Part shown: one piece after another, positions 34,394 to 46,816 of the stretch
How the letters are laid out: each line of letters begins with the position of its first letter
Numbering within the stretch: the first letter of the stretch is position 1
Assembly (NCBI GenBank): GCA_910589415.1
Contig: OU342637.1
Span: 23,845,162-23,909,161 of the forward strand
Direction: 5' to 3'
Length of the DNA stretch: 64,000 nt
Source: Malachius bipustulatus
Taxonomy: Eukaryota > Arthropoda > Insecta > Coleoptera > Melyridae
Program-made: the position numbers and the translations under genes
Notes under the pieces: model-generated
The model's input: the letters and a program-made list of their open reading frames with translations, nothing else
Databases searched by the model: none
What the model was told of the DNA's origin: nothing

Positions 34394-35465
34394 TGGATCA
34401 CGAGGTGGACATTGCCTATTTGACCTCTCAGCTGCGTAGACTTACTAAGGATGAGTTATTACTTATTAGACATTCTCGTCACATGGTAGTTTTCTAGAGT
34501 GCCGAATCTGAATCCCTCAGGCGGTGAGACAACTAAATATGCATTTTGATAAACTTGTAAGAGGAAATAGTATACATAGAAATTTACAGGAAACTATAAT
34601 AGATACTCCAGTGTCAGTTTATCAAGAGAATCTTTTATACACGGAACGTGAGAATAGTCTTTTGAGTGATCAGTTGAATGACAGAATTTCTGAACAGTCG
34701 CTTTTTATTCACACGCGTAAGAAGACTTCCGGGGGTGTTTCTTCTGGGAGATGTAAATGTTTTTAACAATGGTGTTAACAAGACTGCAAATAGGCAAAAA
34801 AAAATTAATTTTCGTGCCTATTTCGAATCAACGCAGGAAAGGATGTGATTTCTACTGATATGCGTTTAAGATCTGATAATGAATTGATCGATGATCAATC
34901 GAAATGTGCTTATATATTTAATTCCTATTTTACTGGCATTGCAAAGAGATATCCTGAAAATGGATCTTATAGTGGCTGTCATCCCGCACCTTGCCACACA
35001 GTGTTGTTGACAGTTTCTTTGGTCATATATAGTCTCAAATCATCAAAATCATCTGGTTTTGATGATAGTGATTCTCGGCTCATTAGGTCCTGTGCTGAAA
35101 AAAATCAGGTTCTAGCTGTGCGATTGTTAAAGAATCATTTTCTTCAGGTATATTTCCATCCTCCTTGAATGTCTCTTGATGCACACCGTTATAAAAGAAA
35201 GATTTTCCGTTAGATTCCGAAAACCACCGACCTCTTGCAATTCCCAGTACATTCTCAAAGATCATTGAAAAAATAGTGGTGTCAAGATTTTTTTATCCTC
35301 ACCAACACGGAGTTAGAAAAGATCGTACGAGTACTACTGCAATGATAGATTACCTGAATGAGCTATATCGGAATACATAGACGATGGTCATTCTTGCTTG
35401 GGTGTATTTTTGGATTTGAGCAAGGCTTTCGATCTTGTTGATGACCGTATCTTGCTCGACGAATA
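34394..35465 (+). pseudogene. Decayed and shortened non-LTR retrotransposon
   Basis: The ATG at 34394 opens MDHEVDIAYLTSQLRRLTKD, probably an ORF1 start, followed by a separate frame with a coiled-coil-like ENSLLSDQLNDRISEQ (34524-34766). A frame at 34845-35168 has FNSYFTGIAKR and LKSSKSSGFDD, the pre-RT linker of CR1/Jockey elements. Broken frames to 35465 give ENHRPLAIPSTFSKIIEKI, HQHGVRKDRT and FLDLSKAFDLVDDRILLD, the reverse-transcriptase fingers and first catalytic Asp. Endonuclease and the YADD half are missing, so there is internal deletion or truncation as well as frameshifts. Confidence 0.7.
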
Positions 35466-37380
35466 ATTTCGAGTAGGTAAGTCTAAGTAATAATTTCAGC
35501 AGTAGACGTAATATTCATAAATTAAAACAAACCTTTTGATTTTCATTGTGAAACAACATCCCACAATAGTTCATAATGAAGTCTTTGGAAGAAATCAAAA
35601 CTAATCAAAATAGAAAACTCCCCTAGCAATAGAAAAAATAGTGTCGATAAAATGTACATTTTGTCTTGGTCATTAAGATTTCCCACACCCATTAGATGAC
35701 AATCGCTGCTTGTAAGGTTAAAGCCTACGATCATCGTGTAAGTAATATCCTTGAACTGAAGGTGAAGGTATTAATTGGGGTGGAAATCAATCGACTATAT
35801 AAGGAGATGGCCACGAAATGTTATGCACAAATATTATTAGAGGTCAAGGCTTGAAGCGTGTTTGTAAAAAGCAAGTTTTTAGTCATGAAATAGAACCTAA
35901 TGGGGGTCAATTATATGTCACATATTGTACGTTATAAAGTAACGGTAACGTGCTTTAAATTATCTTAAGTACCAGATTCACAATGTTAAATGCTACTATA
36001 GGTAAAATACAACGTCACCATAATACGATATTTGGTAAGTATAGAAGAGAATTCTTCACATTAAAAGATTAAAAAAACAGTTTTTGTACCATTATTTCAA
36101 AGCATTTGAAGGTAAAAAATATAAATTATAATTAGGTATTCGGAATTTCTAATAAAATCTACTTTTTAAGCAATAAATCCCCGAACACGTTAAACAAGAC
36201 TTTAAAGAAATACTCAAAGAGCTCCGTCTTCCTTTGAAGCAAACTTTATCCCATTATTGAAAAGTTAAAAAAAGTTTAAAGCCTCAAATAGATTGGCTAA
36301 TTCAGCTCCCTCTGCTATCTTTAACGACTTTTATTCTTCGCTTAACTTATTACGTGGCGTTTTATTGGACGAAGAGCCACTTTGCGATGCTAATTTACTT
36401 TTTCCGTAACTTGAGGATGACCGTGGACTGGCATCGTATTTCGGGTTCGGGGAAGAGTTCCATTAGACTATGATTGCTCCGGAACTACCACTGGAAAGTT
36501 TTCATATTTGTTGTATACTTTTATAGCGCTCCGGGGACAGATTTCCTCTATTTTAAATCGGGGAGAGCCATTGTTGTGGGCTTTTAGCTCCCGAAGAGGG
36601 TGCACGTTGGGGAATAGAATTGGTATAAAAATTAACTTTTTAATAAAACTTATTACCGGTGTGCACTTTTTAATTACATACAAACGTTGCATAAAAATGC
36701 AATATTTGTACACGCTATGTTCTAACGTTCCTTTGTTTGAATATTTTTTACATAATTCCGGTGAAATTATTACCATACAAACTAGGGTGGAAGTACTCGT
36801 ATTTCGAATCACAGCGAAAAAAGAAAAAATCTAAACAGTCAAGTGTGTAATTGAATTGTTTATTCGTGGTAACGTGCGGGTTTTTAACGCACGTTTAGTA
36901 GTTCAATTTTTGTAAGAAAAAATTCAAGTTTGTTTTTTCTTTTTTCAATTATTCGAATATCTGAATTGAAAATTTTCTGCCTGCAAGTAAATTTTCTTCA
37001 AGAACTTCGCTCAAGATTAATATTTCAAGTCTACATCCCTCTTACATCAAATTTTTTGGTTTGTTTTAGCAGTTTTTTTTTGGCTGTCTTATTAGTGCCA
37101 TAAAGCATACAAACCGCGTAGAGTATGCCACTATTATAGATCGGCCAAATGGGAAGAACTCACGATGTAACGGTTCTTTTGTTACCGTCACATTCATTTT
37201 CAAATAAATAAAATGTTTATTCATTTTCCCTGTAGGTAGTAATAGCTATTTCGAGAGCACACTGTACCTTGCCTTTATAGGTTGCGTTAACACCGATCGG
37301 TGGTGACACTGCCGGTCTGATTTTCCGGTCGCTTCGCTTCGACTCGTAGTATCTGCAGAGGGGGGACAATTCTTATAAAG
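35466..37380. other. AT-rich DNA, no gene seen
   Basis: No gene recognised. Two opposite 108-114-codon frames at 36468-36834 overlap each other and match nothing I know. Positions 37240-37370 are GC-richer and border the solo LTR. Confidence 0.4.
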
Positions 37381-38260
37381 TGTAACGGGATTTTCTGTTA
37401 GGTAATGGTGATTTCCCAGGGATGGATGTCTGCCCCTTTGTACCCGCGACAAGTCAATTAAAAATTACAAATCTTTATTTACAAGTATTCTATTTACACA
37501 TATCTATATTTGTCTTGCTAATACTGATAACCACTGTATCCTATGGGCTGGCTCTCGTCCTCCACAATCCGTCTAATTGGTTGCAGATAGCCGCGTCGGG
37601 GCGCGTACTAATGCTGATTGGTCGTTTACCTACGGCCACTCTTGAACGGTTCGCGGCCGGCTCTTCAGCGCCAGTCGCCCGCTCGCAGACGCACAGTGCG
37701 TGTCGGTTGCTGTAGTCTCCGGAACACGCGCCGGAAAGCAATCTGGGAGGATATTCTCCGGAGGCGAGGCTACCTGAAACAAAGTCCGTTCCCGATGCCT
37801 TAATATGACCTCGGCACGGTTGTTACTGAATCCGGCCCTCAATACAGGCCGGATAGGGACTGAAGGGATCAGCCGGTACTTCAATGCAGCGCCGACTGAT
37901 TCCGTATACTGAATCGGTCGCCGGCCAGAGCTCACTCCACTCTGGTTGGTCTGCCGATACCGGGTTACAGTGAGGTTCGACTCATTTCATCGACCTACTG
38001 TAGCCGGCTACGTAAATGGACAGGGTGCACTCAATACATGCCCCCGGTGATCTCCGAGCTCAATTCACAAGGAGAGAGAGTGGTTCTCGAGTCAGTACCT
38101 CGGATCCTCTGGCCAGCTCTTCAGTGGGCTCTCTTTATATAGCCGGTGCTGGTGGAGATAACCTGCTAATCACTGTCGTAAAAACTGTATCACTCCTGAT
38201 AAACCCCTCTAATAATGAAATAAATAATAATTACCAACGAAAGCCTTGGATTTCGTTACA
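37381..38260 (-). mobile_element. Solo LTR, 880 bp, minus orientation
   Basis: Bounded by TGTAACGGGATTTTCTGTTA and GGATTTCGTTACA, so it reads TGTAACG...CGTTACA on either strand, and is flanked by the 4-bp direct repeat AAAG (37377-37380 and 38261-38264). On the minus strand it has a TATA box (TATATAAAG, 38141-38133) and downstream an AATAAA signal (37479-37474), the expected order in an LTR. It is GC-rich against the AT-rich flanks. No internal gag or pol is attached, so it is most likely a recombination remnant of a Gypsy-type element; family unknown. Confidence 0.6.
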
Positions 38261-38264
38261 AAAG

Positions 38265-39239
38265 GGTACAGCACATCGGTGGTGATTTGATTCCTGTTAA
38301 ATATTTTAAAACGACCACCTGTTTAATTAATTATTGTCAATAAAATATAATGTCTCGTAGATAAAAAACAACCCTTCACCCACTCGGCAGGGAGTTCGCC
38401 CCTTTTTACCATGGATGCCTTTTTCAACATCAAGACCCATCAGGACCGATAATAGACCGATCATGACCGGCTAGCGCTAGCACCAGCACCAGCACCAACA
38501 TCAGGAGGATTCCCAGGCAGTAACGTGCCATGCACACACGACTAGCACCATCACCAGCTATATTATTCATGGCACATCCCCGGGAAGTCGTGTTGAACAC
38601 TTTTGAGGCAGGCACCATCACCACCTGCTTTACAAAGATAAGTGGTTCAATTCTTCAACCTAGCCTGGCTGCTATTTTTCATTTTTCAAATCATTGCTTT
38701 TTAACCGTCATTTCACCTCCAGGGCTCTAGTGCCTCACTTTTTCAATAATCGTTGCAGTTTGTAATTTTTTTCCTATTTAGTAAAGCAATTTTTTCTATT
38801 ATTAATATCGCCCCCACACGTCATCGTGTGGGTTTCAATATCATTTTTTGTATGTAATTATTTTATCTTTCTAATTTAATCGTTCCATAATTTTCATAAA
38901 TCATCTGTTTTATTATTATAATTCTTTCATAATCTTCATGAATTTAATACCTATTTCATTGTTAATTGTATACCTACCTGTGATACCGTTTGTAATTCAC
39001 CAATAATTGCAATTTCTCTTTTTTGTGAGATTTAAAATTTATTCCATTTAATTGCTGTATTTTGTGATATTTAATCTATTAGTTATTATCTATTTATTAT
39101 ATTTTACTGTCTATTTACATTTATTACTTTAATAAAAACTGTTAAAATTTGCTTGTGAATTTTCTTCGACCTGTGACGTTGTTCATTTGTGTGCATTGCC
39201 ATAACAATAGTTAAATTTTCATTTTGAGCTAGCTGGCTG
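38265..39239. other. AT-rich DNA with CACCATCACC-type repeats
   Basis: Positions 38420-38630 hold imperfect CAGCACCAGCACCAACATCAG and CACCATCACCA units, similar to 16.3 kb. The rest is AT-rich. No gene. Confidence 0.45.
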
Positions 39240-40870
39240 CTAAATAGCATTCCTGATTTCCCCGAAAATTGCTCGGAGTGGAACAGAAGGTTATAAGGGA
39301 ACATCATGGAGCTTTTCCATGGCAGAACGTTTGTTTCTCTCCTAATGATCCATCTATTTGTGCTAGGGAAGTTGCTACAAGTCATCTTAATGGTCATGGA
39401 AGCCCACATTCACTCTTCAAAAAACAGCCCTAAAATAACAAACCTTATTGGTTCAGCTAACGATGCCAGGAATCTGTAATGCAATTTGTAGATATTGAAA
39501 AAATAGTAAATTTTTCGAAGCACTTTAACACCTTGTTTCTAGAAAACTAAAGCTCAAACGAACCATTTCTACAGTAAACTTGTCGCCTATTTTTGCATTT
39601 TCTGCACGTCCATTAGATAAAAACTTCAAAAAACTAAATACTTCAGATCTTAAGGAGTGATTTTATACACCTCTTCAGCTGTTATCTGTCAAAGTCACGA
39701 TGATCCAAACTTCCTGTGTCAAGGACATGCGCACAGAAACTTTCAGCTTTTATAAAGTGACGAAGGTCTAGCAGTCGCGGGCTCGCAGTCGCATTCTATT
39801 ACTTAGATGGGAGTTACTTCTTCATACTCTTCCGTCTATTTTCAGGGAAGAACACAACTGGTGATACTACTGAACACTATATTCTTCTTCTAAAGACACT
39901 TGAACTGTTTGTATTGAGCTTTGGCATAAAAACTTTAATTGTCGAAGATTTTAACATACCTGTTGTACCTAACATACCTGTCATTAGTAGCTCCACGATC
40001 TGAATCGTGGACCTACGACTGTAAGTAGTTTTTTTTTCAGTGTTAGACCTGCATCAGAACAACTCAGTTTTGAATATCGATGGCAATCTACTAGAGCTTG
40101 TTTTTTTCCAAAAATAGGTGCTCTGTCATGAGATCATATTTTATAGCTGTGGCGGAAGATGTTCACTACCCTGCCTTGATTGTTTCCATCTCGCGACAAT
40201 TAACTCATAGGCTAAATTAGAATATGGAAGGTGATAGATCGCATCTGACATATAATTTTCGAGTTGCTTATTTTCTATATCTTTATATTTCGTTGCATGA
40301 AGCATCATGGTATTCAGTATTTGTTTATGGATAATGGAGACTTGGAGAATTCATTGGACGAATTTTATAATATAATTTATTCTTGCTTCAATAAACATGT
40401 TCCCAAGGCTTGGCTTTCATTCAATAACTTGGTTCACTCACCAAGCGAACTTTAAAGAAGTCATATGGGTTTTACGAATGCAAGGTCGAGGGTGAGGTTA
40501 CATCTCATTTACAATACATATTTGTATTGTAAGGTTACAATACATCTCATTTCATTTTTCTTCCTTCTCTACATCTCTACAACCGATAACTTTTGGTTCA
40601 GTACAAAGGCCACAAGCCTTCCGAATATCCTGAACTATACCTCTGGTGTGCCTCAAGGTTCACATCTGGGTCCTTTATTTTTTAATAATTACATCAACGA
40701 TATATGCTCTCACTTTCAAGTCGCATGTATTGTGTAATTATTCTGATGATATAATAATCTTCTCCAGGAATCACTATGTACAATCCGGGAAATTATACCT
40801 CCACGAGCAGTGTTGGAAGTATTTGAAAAACCTTTTCCAAGTGGTCGTCGTTCATGACGATGAGGCGTGA
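39240..40870 (+). pseudogene. Decayed CR1/Jockey-type LINE with internal deletion
   Basis: The first 600 bp are untranslated-like and related to 32640-33130 and 22400-22560. Near 39880-39970 broken frames read YFLLLKTLELFVL and VEDFNIP (the endonuclease GDFNIP box). Near 40060-40200 they read LDLHQNNSVLNIDGNLLELV and AVAEDVHYPAL (the histidine box, as in EDSHHPAL at 10.2 kb). After 40264 linker pieces follow. At 40600-40720 is YTSGVPQGSHLGPLFFNNYI, then YSDDIIIF near 40739, an altered YADD box. The fingers of the reverse transcriptase are missing between 40.45 and 40.6 kb. Confidence 0.7.
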
Positions 40871-42182
40871 ACTTTGAACTGCCACTTCTAAACCACTGCA
40901 ACAGCTAAAATACCTATACCAAATAAGGAACCATGAAAAAAGTTTATTGCGTGTAATGCATATGGCATGTAAGAAGTAATTGAACATTACTTTCACATAT
41001 GTTAATGCATTTTTTGTCCGATTAATCGCACACGTAAACCGTCTAATTCCGGTCTAATCGGGGGTAAGTTCCGAAACCCTATCACAGCGATTATGCGGTT
41101 TGAAAAGGGTTGGTAATGAAATTAAAAGTAACAGAACCTGTGAGCAATTACAAACAAAAGATCCAACCCCAGTCGCGTGTCCGGAGTCATTTAAATATCA
41201 CTTACCCTCCATTATGAGGTGGCACGGATTCTTGTAAATAATAAAGAATAAAAGCTGAAACTAATACGCCCGATATAATCGTAACGCCCGCTCGGTTGTT
41301 TGCGGAAAATTTTAATTTTTATATTGCGTGTGACACATCAATTGGGTTAAATTTATATAGTATTTCTGCATAAATCCGCGTGCATTGTTAAGGAATTGGT
41401 TCATTAGGACAATGCTAAACAGAACAAAACAAAGAAACAGCGGTCGGGAATATTTATTACCTACCTGGACTTATTTCGGTATCAGCTTGTTAGATTTCCA
41501 AATCGATTTCATGACTCATTTTTCAGATACACATATTCCTACAACAGTAACGTTGTATCAATACAGAAATATCAACATCCTAATGTTTGCTATTTAATTA
41601 TTTAAACATTAACGATTTCTAACAGTAGGTATATCAAACAAATCGAGTTAAGTACCTACCTGTATGTAAAACCAGAGTAAAACTGCGAGTATCTAAAGGC
41701 AGGATTTCAATAACTGCAGGTTTAGGTAGGTGAGGCAACGATTTTAAGCCTTAATTACGCTACCTATTTCAGGATAAAGTTTCTCATTAAGTTTATTGCA
41801 TTTTGTTAAGGAAATAATCAAAGAACTTCTGCTTTAGAATACAATCAATGACAGCATCAATAGGTACAATAACATGAAATGGGTAAATTATATTTGAGTC
41901 GTCGTTTTGGTGAATAAACGCTTATTTGAACGCAATCCCGAATGTAAAGGATTAAGAAATGCACTGCAACTGAGATGAGCTAGTAATATCTGAGATTTGG
42001 AACGATTTGAACTATGTTGGTTCAGACTGTATAGTGACACTTATTTTCAGGATCTGAACTTGAAGTCTGGGTTATTGCGACCTGTAACAAGGTATTTGTG
42101 CGGGTTTAGGTTTTGTGTGAAAGGAAAATCTTAAAAGGATCACTTTTGTGTAGGATTTGGTATGTCATGTGGAGTGTTAAAG
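40871..42182. other. AT-rich DNA, no gene seen
   Basis: No recognisable coding sequence or structural repeat. Confidence 0.4.
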
Positions 42183-42344
42183 CTCAGATCCAAAATAGTA
42201 GTCACTAACTGACATTACTGAAAAAGCAATTGCAGAGAAGCGGCACGCAGAAACTGATGTTTAGAGGAAAATTTTCTGCTGGCCCGCTTATCCAAAATAG
42301 TTTTTTTAGTAATGTCAGTTAGTGACTACTATTTTGGATCTGAG
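42183..42344. repeat. Inverted-repeat MITE, 162 bp
   Basis: Arms of about 42 bp. CTCAGATCCAAAATAGTAGT and CACTAACTGACATTACTG at the left are exactly mirrored by CAGTAATG-type sequence and ACTACTATTTTGGATCTGAG at the right. The loop of about 75 bp carries no gene. Confidence 0.75.
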
Positions 42345-42771
42345 TTATAGTTGTTCTCACACTTTAGATATATTATGTGACTTGTGTCAATAATTTTCCT
42401 TGACATTCCTTTATAATCTACTGGGAGCTTGTAGTGGAAAACGATAGATTTTTTCTATGATATTGTAACTAGATCATCTACCTCGCTGAAATTGTTCTTG
42501 CATTTAAGCATCCTTTGAGTACCCTAAAAATACTTCTATTGTTTTTCTATTTCGATGAAGTAGGGAGGGGAGGAAGAGAATCCAAATCTCTGATTGTTAC
42601 TATTCCGGCTCTAGTTTATCGTGCGACAAAAAATACGGTTGATTCCACACACTTCTAAGACGCAACATACAACTGAAGACTTGTAGTCGCCTTTTTTTTG
42701 AACTTGGATTGATTTGAAATTGACATTGAAGACTTGAGTAGATTTTAATGCCATCAGGGGAGAAATAGATT

Positions 42772-43520
42772 TATACATGGTGATTCATAATATGTGCGCA
42801 GTACTTCAGGATGTGATAGCTCGTTCAAAAATATGAAAAAAGTTTCTATTAACATGAGTCCGCAAACCCACCATTTTTGGGATGTCAAGAAAAATTATTT
42901 TTTCAATTTTTATGATTTCTCAGGAAACCTTTCAGATATAAAACTGAGTTTTTGTATACACATCTTATAAATAATATTATTTACTTTTTCAACTCTGATT
43001 AAATTTATTTCATACGGCAGTGGCGGAAATTTTGGGGTTGCTTGAATTTTTTGCCTCGAATTTCTACGACACTGCAAAAATTGGTATTGTGGAAGCACAT
43101 TTTAAGCTGTCAATATTTTCTACATAAAAAAGGTACTTACACTTAAAGTAAAATACGAACTGTCTTCGAGAGAAACATCATTTTATGATGAAAAACATAA
43201 AAGGGCAACATGTTTTGCTGTGGACACAAACATCACTTATTTTTTTATATATTTTTTATGATATGTTTTGCTGCCACTTTTTTTTTTCAATTTGCCCTTT
43301 TAACGTAGATAATATTAATGAGAAGATGTATCCAAAAGCTGGGTAACTCAAACATTTCCTGAGATATCGTCAAAAAACTGAAAATAATATTTTTTTTGAA
43401 ACCCTGTATCTCGAAATCGGTTCTTTTGCGAACCCATATTAATAGGAACTTTTTTTCATATTTTTGAACGAGCTATTACATACTGGAGTCCTGCGCACAT
43501 ATTATGAATCACCCTGTATA
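42772..43520. mobile_element. Inverted-repeat element with ACAGGGTG-type ends, 749 bp
   Basis: Terminal repeats of about 110 bp. TATACATGGTGATTCATAA, ATGTGCGCAG and ATAGCTCGTTCAAAAATATG on the left match the inverted right end, which begins TATACAGGGTGATTCATAA. The interior is AT-rich without a gene. Similar ACAGGGTG ends are scattered through the window, also near the errantivirus LTR end. Confidence 0.7.
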
Positions 43521-44364
43521 TCGATTACCTACTTGATATTATATAGTTTCATCGCCGTTGAATCAAGAGCATTCATAAGTTTATATTCATGTTCCATTTA
43601 TGTTCAAATAATGTAGAAATTCGCTATAGGTAAATAAATAAACAATTTACTATAAACACTTCTGATTGCAATTCCAATTATTGCTATGAGCCGTCAGATT
43701 TCTATTTCGCGAGCTTTATTTAGCTCGAGGATATTATTTATGTGAGCGTATAGTTAATAGGTTTAACCTTTTCTAATATGAGGATCTGTATGGAACCTGA
43801 ATATCAAATTATTTGTAATGTCTCTTGAACATGCAAGGAGTATGTATGTGTCTAATAAATCACCGCTTCGTGGTTTGTTCCTCCTCTTATAGTTTTTTAT
43901 ATAAATCGTGGCTAATGCCAACCTATTTATATGGAACCGCTGTTAAATTTTTATAAACGGTATTTATAGAAATCTATCTGCATGATTTATCTAAAAGGTG
44001 CGCTGCTAAGTAAAGCAATCGCTCATCTTACCCTCACATAATTTTTACAAACTGAATTAATTGAAAATTTTCCGAGACATCCCATCATAGCTTGCTTGTT
44101 TTATTTGAAAGGTTTCATTATACGGGAATTTCTGTGCGAATCGACTGCAACCACAAAAACACCCTCTTGCATGTCAGTTGCTAAATTAGTATATTTTTTA
44201 ATAAACTGCGCAATTATTATTCTCCGAAATTTACAAAATATGATAGGTGCCATAGTAAAACTGTAGGATACCCGGATGTAAATAATGACCAATTATAGTA
44301 CATGTCATCTATTTCAAAATACAACGCTGTCAGAAAAACCGGCCATTGTTTACTTTAATTATAC
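43521..44364. other. AT-rich DNA, no gene seen
   Basis: No gene or clear repeat recognised. Confidence 0.4.
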
Positions 44365-44691
44365 CCCAGGCAGCACAGTGACGTTAATTTGACGTCATTT
44401 TTTCGACAGTACTGACGTCATTAGTCCATTTAATATGACGTCCAGATGATCAAAAACTGACGTCATTATGTCACAGCCAAATGACGTCAGTATCTGACGT
44501 AAAATGACGTCAAACATGACGTTAAAAGCCGTCAAATATGACGTTGAAAGACGTCAAAAGTTACGTATAAAGACGTCAGAAATGACGTCAGTGACTGACA
44601 TAATGACTATACATACAAGTTGGACAAATGACGTCGCAGACCAATAATGACCTAAAATTGACGTCATTAGGACGACAGTGTGCTACCTGGG
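44365..44691. repeat. MITE packed with TGACGTCA sites, 327 bp
   Basis: Ends CCCAGGCAGCACAGTGACGT and, inverted, CCCAGGTAGCACACTGTCGT. Seven perfect TGACGTCA octamers start at 44390, 44413, 44458, 44482, 44505, 44583 and 44659, with many one-base variants (TGACGTTA, AGACGTCA, TGACGTCC) between. TGACGTCA is the CREB/ATF consensus, so the element could carry regulatory activity. No coding sequence. Confidence 0.75.
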
Positions 44692-45260
44692 ACTAAAGGG
44701 TCGTGACTATTTCGTGGCTCACTATAGGGATATCGAAAATAGTAATAGATACAGGATTGGTTATATTACAAAAAAATTACCTGTAAAAAAAACCGTATAA
44801 TTTAAGCTGACAGTGTGAGCTTTCCTGTCTTAGAAAGAATTTATTCGTAAGTATATCTCGGTATGTCCTATTCGAAATCTTTTGATCAGCATTTTATCTC
44901 TTCGATTAAGTGGAAAATTCAGTGGCTTATTGATGGATCGTCTTATTTGATATGATTTTGCTCTTTTTATCTCCTATCGAGTAGACAAACCTCTATTTTA
45001 TACCCATCCTCCAACCACCCGAGTGCTCGGATGGACCAAAGAATGCGCACTATAGTGGGATATTTTTTAACCTGCAATCATCAGAGTATATTCATATTAA
45101 AATATCGTTCGCTTATTCTTGACAACTAATACCTAGAAGAAGCATTTATTCGTTTTAAGATTAGAGCCAGCGATTGTTGATTGACCTTGTTAGCATGCAA
45201 TTATTTGAACATACTCAAATTGTGCCTTTGCTGTGACTTGACTCGTTTTAGACCACTACA
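44692..45260. other. AT-rich DNA, no gene seen
   Basis: No gene or repeat recognised. Confidence 0.4.
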
Positions 45261-46122
45261 CAAGTGAGGTGCAGTAATATAGCATAGGTCTTGAAACATC
45301 GGTTTTTAGCCACACATAAAATTTGGGTAACAGGCCCATGTCTTCCCCATCATTCAGAGCTCCTTGCGCGGTTGCAGGAAAAATTGCACTGTCAACGCAG
45401 AATAACAATATTTTCAGAAATCCTAAAGACTTTAACAGCCCTAAGCTTCCATGCAGCCACTGCAGATCCAAGTTAGTCTGGAACTGTCAACTAACCTTGA
45501 ATGCTTTAGTAAAGAGCAAAGCGGTAGCTCTGATTTGGATTTCGGGCCATGCTAGATATGGAGAGAACTAACTTGCCGACTCTCAGGCAAGGAAAGGTGC
45601 CAGAACGGACCAGAACCAGCATTTGTCATATCGCCAAATAGGTATTGACAAAACAAGAATACGAAGCTAAGCTGAGAGGGAAGTCCTCCAGCACTGGTAA
45701 AACTTGCCAAAACTGAACCATTCGAAGGCCTTTATAAAGGGTACTTCGAAGAATAGAACCAAAGAACTATTGGAGCTTAACAGAAAAGAACTGAAAGCCC
45801 TTATAAGCCTATTAATGGGCACTGCAAGCTAAATCATCATCATCATGTGCACAGAATGGGTTTAGCGATCAGCGCTCAATGCCGCCTGTGCTTGGAGGAT
45901 GACGAAACAGCAAAATACATGTGAGTGTCCCGCTTTGGGAAGGACCAGATTACAAACCTTCGGAATAGACTTACTCACACCGGAGGATCCGGATACATTA
46001 ATAATTGTCAACATGGTCAGCTTCCTCAAAGAGGCTGACCTGATGGGGTCAATGTAGCACGACTAGATGTTGGAGGTGATACAATGGTCCACTCACAATA
46101 AATCTAAATCTAATATAATCTC
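45261..46122 (+). pseudogene. Decayed LINE: RNase H, zinc-binding end and 3' tail (copy B)
   Basis: The frame 45323-45571 ends in NALVKSKAVALIWISGHARY, then GEN; after a stop it continues LADSQARKGA. This is the last part of an RNase H domain (W-x-x-GH ... GN-x-x-AD). Downstream pieces read NLPKLNHSKAFIKGTSKNRT, LISLLMGT, HRMGLAISAQCRLCLEDDET and AKYM, where the zinc-motif His is Tyr. Then comes the 3' UTR with CTCACACCGGAGG and AAATCTAAATCTAATAT repeats, shared with copies A and C. It belongs to an RNase H-bearing clade (I/R1/LOA-like). Confidence 0.7.
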
Positions 46123-46812
46123 CATTATTCTGCGACAAGGTACCACTTTAAATTATTATTTTACCTTTTTCGTAAGCTGAAGTTGGGTACCAAATAACTT
46201 TGGTAATTTGAATTTGTTGGGCTTTATTTTCGTTGTGAATAAAATCAGCACAGTTTTCAGAGGATTTACTGAGCGAAAGTGTTCATTGCACCAGTGTGTT
46301 TATAGTCATCAGAGCTGTTTCCATCAGTTCGCAAAATAATATATCCTCTTGATTGACAGTTGTCAGCATGTAAAAATTATCCGTATGTCCGATTATAGAA
46401 AAACACTCGCATATCAGTTTCTGGAGCAGATCGTACACTACCTACGATATTTCACAGGATATGTGATAGAACACCACCTTGCGGACACCCCGGTCTACCT
46501 ATTTTTACTAACACAACTCTCCATTTCAGCATGTTCTGTATCTATACGGTTAATAAGGTAGAACAAACATCATCCCTTTGACAGCCTTTTGTGATGCTTG
46601 TAAAAGTTGTTCTGTATAACACCCCTTTAATGTCAATCTTTCCCGTATATCTTGTAGTCAAAGAAGCTTTTAATCGCTTCTTTGACTTTGACGTGCCTTA
46701 AATTATTGGAAAAAAAATCTACCACTTCGCTACCTAACACGCCACTGGCCACCCGATAAAAGCATCTGTATTTTTTTCACTTGCAAAGAGTTCAAAAAAC
46801 GTAGTACTTGTC
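46123..46812. other. AT-rich DNA, no gene seen
   Basis: No gene. A perfect short palindrome, AAAGAAGCTTTTAATCGCTTCTTT-like, lies near 46660-46685. Confidence 0.4.
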
Positions 46813-46816
46813 TTAA

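Noticed and set aside
36468..36834. Overlapping 108-114 codon frames on both strands
   Set aside because: They overlap in opposite directions and neither has a motif, codon texture or splice context that favours it.
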